From Phytophthora quininea (lineage: Eukaryota > Oomycota > Peronosporomycetes > Peronosporales > Peronosporaceae): DNA of 64,000 bases. Of the stretch, positions 54,950 to 64,000 are shown piece after piece (positions within the stretch are counted from its first letter, which is position 1; each line of letters begins with the position of its first letter). Position numbers and translations under genes: made by a program. The DNA lies in the NCBI GenBank assembly GCA_011947345.1, contig JAAVTG010000376.1:50351-114350 (forward strand), read 5' to 3'. The notes beneath the pieces were generated by a model, which saw only the letters and a list, made by a program, of their open reading frames with translations, was not told the DNA's origin and did not search any database.

Positions 54950-57900
54950 TTACTGACGAAGAGACTTCTGAGCCGACTTGTTCGCCGGGTTGGGGCACGG
55001 CGTCTTCGCAGCGGTCGTCCCAGCTGTCTTCGGGGTGGGGCACGGAGTCTTTGCACCGAACGCCCCAGTCACCTTCTTTCCGATTTGATCGCCCTTAATG
55101 CCCCAGAAAGTTGTGTAGGACTTTTCGTGGTCGCCATTCTTTCTGTCGAAGTGCCATCACCGCCAGCACCAGCATGAGCACCACCGCCAATTCCCCCATC
55201 AATGCCACCTTCAGTACCGCCGTGGATACCGCCACTAATGCCTCCTTCGGCACCGCCGTGGATACCGCCACCAATGCCGCCGCCGATGCCGCCTTCGGCA
55301 CCGCCGTGAATACCGCCACCAATGCCGCCTTCAGCACCGCCGTGAATACCGCCACCAATGCCGCCACCAATGCCGCCTTCAGCACCGCCGTGGATACCGC
55401 CACCAATGCCGCCGCCGATGCCACCTTCGGCACCGCCGTGAATACCGCCACCAATGCCGCCTTCAGCACCGCCGTGAATACCGCCACCAATGCCGCCACC
55501 AATGCCGCCTTCAGCACCGCCGTGGATACCGCCACCAATGCCGCCGCCGATGCCGCCTTCAGCACCGCCGTGGATACCGCCACCAATGCCGCCGCCGATG
55601 CCGCCTTCAGCACCGCCGTGGATACCGCCACCAATGCCGCCGCCGATGCCACCTTCGGCACCGCCGTGAATACCGCCGCCGATGCCGCCTTCAGCACCGC
55701 CGTGGATACCGCCACCAATGCCGCCGCCGATGCCGCCTTCAGCACCGCCGTGGATACCGCCACCAATGCCGCCGCCGATGCCACCTTCGGCACCGCCGTG
55801 AATACCGCCGCCGATGCCGCCTTCAGCACCGCCGTGAATACCGCCACCAATGCCGCCACCAATGCCGCCTTCAGCACCGCCGTGGATACCGCCACCAATG
55901 CCGCCGCCGATGCCGCCTTCAGCACCGCCGTGGATACCGCCACCAATGCCGCCGCCGATGCCGCCGCCGATGCCGCCTTCGGCACCGCCGTGAATACCGC
56001 CACCAATGCCGCCTTCAGCACCGCCGTGGATACCGCCACCAATGCCGCCGCCGATGCCGCCTTCAGCACCGCCGTGGATACCGCCACCAATGCCGCCGCC
56101 GATGCCGCCTTCAGCACCGCCGTGGATACCGCCACCAATGCCGCCGCCGATGCCGCCTTCAGCACCGCCGTGGATACCGCCACCAATGCCGCCGCCGATG
56201 CCGCCTTCAGCACCGCCGTGGATACCGCCACCAATGCCGCCGCCGATGCCACCTTCGGCACCGCCGTGAATACCGCCGCCGATGCCGCCTTCAGCACCGC
56301 CGTGGATACCGCCACCAATGCCGCCGCCGATGCCGCCTTCGGCACCGCCGTGAATACCGCCACCAATGCCGCCTTCAGCACCGCCGTGAATACCGCCACC
56401 AATGCCGCCGCCGATGCCGCCTTCGGCACCGCCGTGAATACCGCCACCAATGCCGCCTTCAGCACCGCCGTGGATACCGCCACCAATGCCGCCGCCGATG
56501 CCGCCTTCAGCACCGCCGTGGATACCGCCACCAATGCCGCCGCCGATGCCGCCTTCGGCACCGCCGTGAATACCGCCGCCGATGCCGCCTTCAGCACCGC
56601 CGTGGATACCGCCACCAATGCCGCCGCCGATGCCGCCTTCAGCACCGCCGTGGATACCGCCACCAATGCCGCCGCCGATGCCGCCTTCGGCACCGCCGTG
56701 AATACCGCCGCCGATGCCGCCTTCAGCACCGCCGTGGATACCGCCACCAATGCCGCCGCCGATGCCGCCTTCAGCACCGCCGTGGATACCGCCACCAATG
56801 CCGCCGCCGATGCCGCCTTCGGCACCGCCGTGAATACCGCCACCAATGCCGCCTTCAGCACCGCCGTGGATACCGCCACCAATGCCGCCGCCGATGCCGC
56901 CTTCAGCACCGCCGTGGATACCGCCACCAATGCCGCCGCCGATGCCGCCTTCGGCACCGCCGTGAATACCGCCACCGATGCCGCCTTCAGCACCGCCGTG
57001 GATACCGCCACCAATGCCGCCGCCGATGCCGCCTTCGGCACCGCCGTGAATACCGCCACCAATGCCGCCTTCAGCACCGCCGTGGATACCGCCACCAATG
57101 CCGCCACCGATGCCGCCTTCAGCACCGCCGTGGATACCGCCACCAATGCCGCCGCCGATGCCGCCTTCAGCACCGCCGTGGATACCGCCACCAATGCCGC
57201 CGCCGATGCCGCCTTCGGCACCGCCGTGGATACCGCCACCAATGCCGCCTTCAGCACCGCCGTGAATACCGCCACCAATGCCGCCACCAATGCCGCCTTC
57301 AGCACCGCCGTGGATACCGCCACCAATGCCGCCGCCGATGCCGCCTTCAGCACCGCCGTGGATACCGCCACCAATGCCGCCGCCGATGCCGCCTTCAGCA
57401 CCGCCGTGGATACCGCCACCAATGCCGCCGCCGATGCCGCCTTCGGCACCGCCGTGAATACCGCCGCCGATGCCGCCTTCAGCACCGCCGTGGATACCGC
57501 CACCAATGCCGCCGCCGATGCCGCCTTCGGCACCGCCGTGAATACCGCCGCCGATGCCGCCTTCAGCACCGCCGTGGATACCGCCACCAATGCCGCCGCC
57601 GATGCCGCCTTCAGCACCGCCGTGGATACCGCCACCAATGCCGCCGCCGATGCCGCCTTCAGCACCGCCGTGGATACCGCCACCAATGCCGCCGCCGATG
57701 CCGCCGCCGATGCCGCCTTCGGCACCGCCGTGAATACCGCCACCAATGCCGCCTTCAGCACCGCCGTGGATACCGCCACCAATGCCGCCGCCGATGCCGC
57801 CTTCAGCACCGCCGTGGATACCGCCACCAATGCCGCCGCCGATGCCGCCTTCAGCACCGCCGTGGATACCGCCACCAATGCCGCCGCCGATGCCGCCTTC

Positions 57901-59534
57901 GGCACCGCCGTGAATACCGCCACCAATGCCGCCTTCAGCACCGCCGTGGATACCGCCACCAATGCCGCCGCCGATGCCGCCTTCAGCACCGCCGTGGATA
58001 CCGCCACCAATGCCGCCGCCGATGCCGCCTTCGGCACCGCCGTGGATACCGCCACCAATGCCGCCTTCAGCACCGCCGTGGATACCGCCACCAATGCCGC
58101 CGCCGATGCCGCCTTCAGCACCGCCGTGGATACCGCCACCAATGCCGCCGCCGATGCCGCCTTCGGCACCGCCGTGAATACCGCCACCAATGCCGCCTTC
58201 AGCACCGCCGTGATACCGCCACCAATGCCGCCACCGATGCCGCCTTCAGCACCGCCGTGGATACCGCCACCAATGCCGCCGCCGATGCCGCCTTCAGCAC
58301 CGCCGTGGATACCGCCACCAATGCCGCCGCCGATGCCGCCTTCAGCACCGCCGTGGATACCGCCACCAATGCCGCCGCCGATGCCGCCTTCGGCACCGCC
58401 GTGAATACCGCCGCCGATGCCGCCTTCAGCACCGCCGTGGATACCGCCACCAATGCCGCCGCCGATGCCGCCTTCGGCACCGCCGTGAATACCGCCACCA
58501 ATGCCGCCTTCAGCACCGCCGTGGATACCGCCACCAATGCCGCCGCCGATGCCGCCTTCAGCACCGCCGTGGATACCGCCACCAATGCCGCCTTCAGCAC
58601 CGCCGTGGATACCGCCACCAATGCCGCCGCCGATGCCGCCTTCGGCACCGCCGTGGATACCGCCACCACTGAATGCCGCCGCCGATGCCACCTCCGGCAC
58701 CGCCGTGAATACCGCCGCCGATGCCGCCTTCAGCACCGCCGTGGATACCGCCACCAATGCCGCCGCCGATGCCGCCTTCAGCACTGCCGTGGATCCGCCG
58801 CCGATGCCGCCTTCAGCACCGCCGTGGATACCGCCACCAATGCCGCCATGCCGCCTTCGGCACCGCCGTGAATACCGCCACCAATGCCGCCTGCACCGCC
58901 GTGGATACCGCCACCAATGCCGCCACCGATGCCGCCTTCAGCACCGCCGTGGATACCGCCACCAATGCCGCCGCCGATGCCGCCTTCAGCACCGCCGTGG
59001 ATGCCACCAATGCCGCCGCCGATGCCGCCTTCAGCACCGCCGTGGATACCGCCACCAATGCCGCCGCCGATGCCGCCTTCGGCACCGCCGTGGATACCGC
59101 CACCAATGCCGCCTTCAGCACCGCCGTGGATGCCGCCACCAATGCCGCCGCCGATGCCGCCTTCGGCACCGCCGTGAATACCGCCGCCGATGCCGCCTTC
59201 AGCACCGCCGTGGATACCGCCACCAATGCCGCGCCGATGCCGCCTTCGGCACCGCCGTGAATACCGCCGCCGATGCCGCCTTCAGCACCGCCGTGGATAC
59301 CGCCACCAATGCCGCCGCCGATGCCGCCTTCAGCACCGCCGTGGATACCGCCACCAATGCCGCCCCGATGCCGCCTTCAGCACCGCCGTGGATACCGCCA
59401 CCAATGCCGCCGCCGATGCCGCCTTCAGCACCGCCGTGGATACCGCCACCAATGCCGCCGCCGATGCCGCCTTCGGCACCGCCGTGAATACCGCCGCCGA
59501 TGCCGCCTTCAGCACCGCCGTGGATACCGCCATC
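54950..59534 (-). CDS. Gly-rich repeat protein 3, lacking an N-terminus
   Basis: The C-terminus, reading from about 55190 down to the TAA at 54950, is nearly that of Gly-rich protein 1: [51 protein letters not shown] and [13 protein letters not shown]. The frame shifts once near 55140 (AGAAAGAATGGC). The rest is a 4.3-kb array of [14 protein letters not shown] units. No signal peptide, Thr/Pro linker or ATG is found at the 59534 end, where the array stops at ATCAAAGGACG inside the ankyrin gene's upstream region. The 5' third of the gene is therefore missing, by rearrangement or by misassembly across the array. Several one- to four-base slips break the frame between 58200 and 59370. Confidence 0.6.
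55170..59534. repeat. Long 36/54-bp Gly-rich tandem array
   Basis: Mixed 54-base ([17 protein letters not shown] type) and 36-base units repeat about 85-100 times, using CACCGCCGTGGATACCGCC or ...GTGAATACCGCC as the spacer. Purine variants (GTGGAT/GTGAAT, TTCAGC/TTCGGC) form higher-order blocks. Units are more irregular towards 59534. Confidence 0.9.
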
Positions 59535-59839
59535 AAAGGACGTTCGAAAAATCGGTGCTGGAGCCGGCGATCGCACGGCCGGGCGGCCACTTCGACCCGC
59601 GCAGCTCGCGCGCGGCCTCTGCCCCGAACTGGCCGTCGCCAGCGCCCGTCGGCCGCGCGTAGCGGCACTTCGCACTCGGCGGTGCTCGGCAGAAGGAATC
59701 CCCGCGCACGCGCACGTCCCAGCTCGGTGGCCAGCTCCAGCGCTGACCTGTTGCCTTCCGCGGAGCCCCGCCCCCAGTGCTTCGCCCTGCGCGCTCTGCC
59801 GACCGCCGCCTGCCCCGACCTCACTCCCGTCTTCGCCGC

Positions 59840-62304
59840 ATGCACGCCACGAGCTCCAGCACGCAGAGCGGAGGCAGCCCCGTCACGGAGGACGAAGAGT
59901 CCATGTCGCCCTTCTCCTCGCCTTCCTCCGCCTCCACCAACGGCGCCAGCTTCGCGCAGCTGCTGCAGCGCGCCGCCCAGCGCGGAGATGCCAAGCAGAT
60001 CGCCAAGCTCGTGCAGACTGCGCGCACCAGCGCCTCCTCGCCGTCCTCCAGCATCGACCTCGCCAAGCGCTCGTCCTCCTCGTCCTCGTCGGATGCTTGG
60101 CTCGACGCCGCAGACGAGGACGGCTTCACGGCGTTGCACCTCGCCTGCGTGGGCGGCCATGACGGCGCCGTAGAGGAACTGCTGCGCGCCGGCGCCCGGA
60201 TGGAGGTCGCCACGCCCGAGGGCTTCACGGCGCTCATGTTCGCGGCCTGGTCCGGGGCGCTCTCGCTCGTGCAGACCTTGGTGTCGCACGGGGCGGACGT
60301 GCAGGCTCGCGACGTGGATGGCAACGACGCCGCCTTCATCGCCGAGATGAACGACCACGCGCCGGTGGCCAGGTACCTGCACCAGCAGATGGAGAACGCG
60401 GAGGAACCGCAGGGCTCGTCTTCCTCCAAGAAAGAGAGGCGGCGGCTTCAAGTCCATCGAGAGCTCTCCGATCAAGTCGGTGCACTCCAGCAGCTCCAGC
60501 GCCTCCACCGGGTCCGAGGAAAGCGCCATCGACAGCGGAAGCAGCTCGTCGACATGCTCGTCGCCCGAGCAACTCGCCGGGAAAGCTCTGCTCTCGAGTC
60601 CCTCGGGGATACCGTCGACGGCGCCACCCCATTGCACGTTGCGGCTATGCACGGTCAATGGAGACCGTGAAGGTGCTGCTGGCTCGCGGTGCGAGCCTGT
60701 CGGCTGCGCTCCCGGGCGGCGCCACGGGGTTGCACCTGGCCTCGGCGTCGGGTTTCTCGGACGTCGTCTCCTTCTTGCTTGACCAGGGCCTTCCTGTGGA
60801 CGAGTCCACGGCCGCAGGCACCACCCCTGCACGAAGCTGCGTTCCAGGGGCACGTAGAGGTGGCCAGACTGCTGCTCGAGCGCGGCGCCAATGTCGATGC
60901 GGCCACCGAGCGCGGCACCACGCCTCTGCATCGCGCAGCGGAGAATGGCCACGTGCAGATCGCAGAGCTGCTCATCGCGCACGGGCTCACATCGATGCTG
61001 TCACGACCGACTATCTGGCAGCGGCTGGAGGGACGGAGGCGTCGGGGATCGATCGCGCCGCCGGCGTCGCCGAAGGCACCGGAAATCGGTAGCCGTGGAG
61101 ACCGAGAACCACCCCCATCGAGGAGTCCCCCGAACGCGAGCCGCGGACACTCGACGAGCTGGAGAAGGAAGCGTCTACGTGCCGGTCGAGCCAGGTTGCG
61201 CTATGCCTTGCCGCCAAGAACGGTCACCTTGACATGGTGCAGTATCTCCTCACACGCGGCGCGGCCAGCTCGACCGAGCTCGGGGCGCTGGAAGCATCCC
61301 GACACCCGATTATGCTGGCAGCTCGACGCGGCCATTTGGAGATCGTGCGCGTCTTGCTGGCCCGCGACGAGTGCGCGACGAGTTTACCAGACGCGGCCTC
61401 GCGCGTGTTATGCTGTGCCGCGGAGCATGGCTACCTGCAGATGGTGGAGCACGCGTTGGCTCGCGGTGCTGACATTGAGGCCGTCGGTGGCAAGAAGCAA
61501 GCAACGCCGCTGGTGCTCGCGGCGCAGGGCCACCTATCCGTCGTGCTGCACCTCCTTTGGGGTGGGGCGAACCTGGAGGCCGCCACGGCCACTACCGGCT
61601 ACACAGCTCTGCACTACGCTGCCAAGCACGGGCACCTGACGATTGTCAACAGTTTGCTGCTCAACGGTGCTGATGTTGACGCTGTCTGCACCCACCGCCA
61701 GTCGTCTCCGCTTCATCTGGCAGCCGAGTCGGGCCACGGGGACGTTGTGCGCTGCCTGTTGTCGTTCGATGCCAATGTCGACGCGGAGAAAGGCCCAGGG
61801 ACCATGACGGCGCTGCACATTGCAGCGGAGCGAGGCCACGCAGGAGTAGCGCGCGAGCTTTTAGCTCACGGGGCGCACCTTGAAGCGCGAGCGCAAAACG
61901 ACCTGCGCGCACTGTTCATCTCGGCCTACTGTGGCCACAAAGACGTCGTTGAGCTGCTTCTGGACCACGGAGCCGAGATGGAAGCTACATCGGGCGCCAA
62001 CAAGACCACGCCTCTGCGTGGGGCCGTCTCGAAGCGCCGGACCGATGTCGTGGAGCTGCTGCTTGCGCGTGGGGCCGACGCCAACGCAAGACAGCCCACG
62101 GACGGCACCACAAGCCTGCACAGCGCGGCTGCCAACGACTTTGCGGACATCTTGAAGCTGTTGGTGGCAGCGGGCGCTGACCCCGACCGAGTGGACCGCG
62201 AGGGCCGCACCGCCATGGACTACGCTGCTTCCGACCCCATGCGTCTGCAGTTGCGTCTCGCGCTGCTGAAGGCTCACTGGCAGAAGCAAGACGACCAAAA
62301 GTGA
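59840..62304 (+). CDS. Ankyrin-repeat protein 2
   Basis: Start ATG is at 59840 (MHATSSSTQSGGSPVTEDEE). After a Ser-rich leader it carries about 15 ankyrin units: TALHLACVGGHDGAVEELLR, TALMFAAWSGALSLVQTLVS, TGLHLASASGFSDVVSFLLD, HEAAFQGHVEVARLLLERGA, TPLHRAAENGHVQIAELLIA, TALHYAAKHGHLTIVNSLLL and TALHIAAERGHAGVARELLA. A Ser-rich linker (SIESSPIKSVHSSSSSASTG) lies between repeats 3 and 4. Frame changes occur near 60432, 60607, 60657, 60829, 60988 and about 61190; most fit bases missing from short homopolymers, for example two C in ACCCCTGCAC at 60823. No catalytic domain is seen, so a protein-interaction scaffold is likely. The last third is intact. Confidence 0.85.
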
Positions 62305-63158
62305 GGTCACATCTCCACGCCACGCACACACATGTTAAGACATGTACTTGCAGGACGCTGCCCGCGCCACTGCTGAATTTCGGCTTCTCCGTTAGAGCTG
62401 TAACTTAACAAACAAACAAAAATGAATGACGTTTTACGCCATGGAGTGTGGAGCGGAGCGCACCGCAGGGTCGAATGCGCATCAAACAGCGCGAGCACCG
62501 TGGCCATCACGAAAGTTGACGGGCGAGCTGGTAAAGATCCCACGCTCCGAGGTAGCCAGCATCGAGCATTAGTGACCGGCGAGCAATGCTCGACTCTCGA
62601 GACGCGCCGCGTTTATCCAAAAAAACACCGAAGCCGCCGACGCAGGAAGAAGCTGAATACCAGCCAGCCGAGGACGGTGTCGGCAAGGAAGCGCGCATTT
62701 TGACGTCCTCCTTCATGGCGAAATGTGCGCGGAGCTCTCTCGAAAGGAACGGCACTGATGCAGCTGATCAGCGCACCGTGCAAAGGATAGGGCGTGTATC
62801 CGTGCAAAGCATTACAAGCCCCCCACGTCGCGACCCACCTAGCGGCGGTACGTTACACCCGCCGCGGCAGGCGCGCACGGCTCATTCGTCACCCCGCCGT
62901 TGAGACTTCAGCTTGGAACGTGTCACACGGGAGCTCGTGACAGCTCCTTGCAGTGCTCGGCGGTCTGCTCGAGCTCTACACACTGCCCGCGGGCTATGCT
63001 CGTCCAGCTGGGAGCCTGCCGATCGCTGCCTGCCTGGTCCAGCGAGAGATACGCAGGCCGATGTCGCCGAGGACAGCGGATCCGTGAGCTCATTCCCAAA
63101 CTTCCTACCAGCCCAAGCAGCTAGCTTTCTACTTCCGCCAGTACCCCGCCCGCCAAGA
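62305..63158. other. Intergenic, no supported gene
   Basis: Short ORFs on both strands have no recognisable features. The final part is the elicitin leader (GCTTTCTACTTCCGCCAGTA just before its ATG). Confidence 0.4.
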
Positions 63159-63729
63159 ATGAAGTTCGCCGCTGTTGCCGCTGCCGCCGCGCTCGCCACG
63201 GTTGCCAACGCCGCCTCGTGCGATGTAACCTCGCTCGAGACCCTTCTGACCAGCTCGGACACTCCTGCGCCACCGAGTCGGGCTACACGGTGACCTCGCT
63301 GGCCACCCCCACGGACGCCGAGATGGCCATCATGTGCACGAGCACGGCGTGCCAGTCGGTGCTCTCGCAGCTCGAGTCCCTGGCGCCCTCGGGTGCACGC
63401 TGGGCACGTTCGCGCTGTACGCCGACCTCATCACCCCGCTGCAGCAGTACTGCTCGGGCGGCTCGACGGCCGGCTCGTCGGCCACGACCACGACTGTGGG
63501 CTCCACCGCTGGCTCGAGCACCACCGCCACGGTGACTGCCTCGTCCACGGGCTCGGCCGCCGCTACCACCACCACCACCTCGTCGACCACCTCGAGCGGT
63601 TCGTCCACCTCGACGACCACGTCCTCGGGCTCCGCCGCCTCGGCCTCGACCGCCGGCAGCAGTGGCGCCAGCATGGCTGCCGTGTCGGCTGGTGCCGTTG
63701 TCGCCGCCGTCGCCGCCGCTTTCTTCTAA
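63159..63729 (+). CDS. Elicitin-like secreted protein with GPI-type tail
   Basis: Start ATG is at 63159. A signal peptide (MKFAAVAAAAALATVANA) precedes an elicitin domain with six cysteines in the expected order: SCDVTSLETLL, HSC, AEMAIMCTSTACQSVLSQL, a Cys before TLGTF, and LQQYC. A Ser/Thr-rich tail of about 85 residues and a hydrophobic Ala/Val end (SAGAVVAAVAAAFF) suggest an O-glycosylated stalk and a GPI anchor. Elicitins bind sterols, and many are recognised by plant cells; this class is often wall-anchored. Two one-base gaps (near 63260 and 63393) break the frame inside the domain. The family is restricted to Phytophthora, Pythium and relatives. Confidence 0.88.
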
Positions 63730-64000
63730 GCGCTGCAGATCTATGAAGACCGGTTGTGGTTGTCCATGATATAACGATTATATAGTCTCCACCCCACCAC
63801 CCTCCCTCCGCGGATTCGTTATCCTTGATGCAGCTTGTTGTTTTCCCTCTTGCGCTAACGCCTCGAGGAGCTATGCGCTCCCTGAAGGATGCGGTCGCCT
63901 TGAAGAAATCGGAGAGTGGTGGGGTCTTCGTGGCAACGATTCTTGCTGCCCGCAGTATCTCAACCTCAACCACGAGTTAATCTCTGCAGGCAACTTGCCC
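63730..64000. other. 3' flank of the elicitin gene
   Basis: No gene supported. Probably 3' untranslated sequence and spacer up to the window end. Confidence 0.45.

Noticed and set aside
55111..58404. 1,097-codon plus-strand ORF through the Gly-rich array (TAVDTATNAA-type repeats)
   Set aside because: The repeat lacks stops in several frames because its unit length is a multiple of three. The minus strand has the Gly-rich frame and the conserved C-terminus, so this is a shadow.
55170..59534. CRISPR-like array or satellite centromere
   Set aside because: Units are contiguous coding repeats without unique spacers, and they end in a conserved protein C-terminus.
59330..60982. 550-codon minus-strand ORF overlapping the ankyrin gene
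   Set aside because: It is Arg/Gly/Ala-rich, as expected opposite a GC-rich ankyrin gene, and has no domain; the plus-strand ankyrin repeats are unmistakable.

Overview
The window looks like nuclear DNA of an oomycete, most likely Phytophthora or a close relative (Peronosporales). The reasons are a six-cysteine elicitin at the right end, short GT-AG introns of about 55-105 bases, small divergent gene spacers, an IQM-type gene, kinases with membrane segments or large inserts, and secreted Gly-rich repeat proteins. About 25 protein genes are supported. No rRNA, tRNA, CRISPR array or intact transposon was seen.

Layout, left to right. 1-5.9 kb: the 3' end of a tryptophan synthase beta gene, a THH1/TOM1-like membrane protein, a PH-domain protein, a weak hypothetical gene and an EF-hand-like protein. 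5.9-15.2 kb: a membrane-anchored TKL kinase divergent from a disordered protein, an IQM-family gene, the rRNA methyltransferase RRP8, an 11-exon ankyrin gene and a small secreted-peptide candidate. 15.7-22.4 kb: two secreted Gly-rich repeat genes and a coiled-coil gene, arranged as a duplicated block whose second coiled-coil copy is a relic. 22.4-30 kb: an SLC35F6-like transporter with a 10-base micro-exon, then three tandem copies (1,850-bp unit) of a polytopic membrane protein with a swapped central loop. 30-40 kb: an IQ/C2-like protein, a WD40 protein, an eIF2-alpha-type kinase, EAPP and a DUF726/TMCO4 hydrolase. 40.7-49.1 kb: a large inverted duplication carrying two neutral ceramidase genes around a DUSP12-type zinc protein and another polytopic membrane gene. 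49-54.5 kb: a conserved four-exon gene divergent from cohesin SMC1. 55-59.5 kb: a 4.3-kb Gly-rich array with a normal C-terminus but no N-terminus, abutting a second ankyrin gene. 63 kb: the elicitin.

A caution applies throughout. Many conserved genes contain one-base frame breaks, and most can be explained by one base missing from a homopolymer. Duplicated copies inside the window differ at exactly such runs. These breaks look like consensus-sequence errors rather than pseudogenes, so CDS spans are given across them.

Functional themes are surface and secreted proteins (Gly-rich proteins, ceramidases, elicitin, polytopic families), signalling (two kinases, PH, IQM, EF-hand) and housekeeping (SMC1, RRP8, EAPP). 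Apart from the duplicated blocks, neighbouring genes do not appear to form one pathway.
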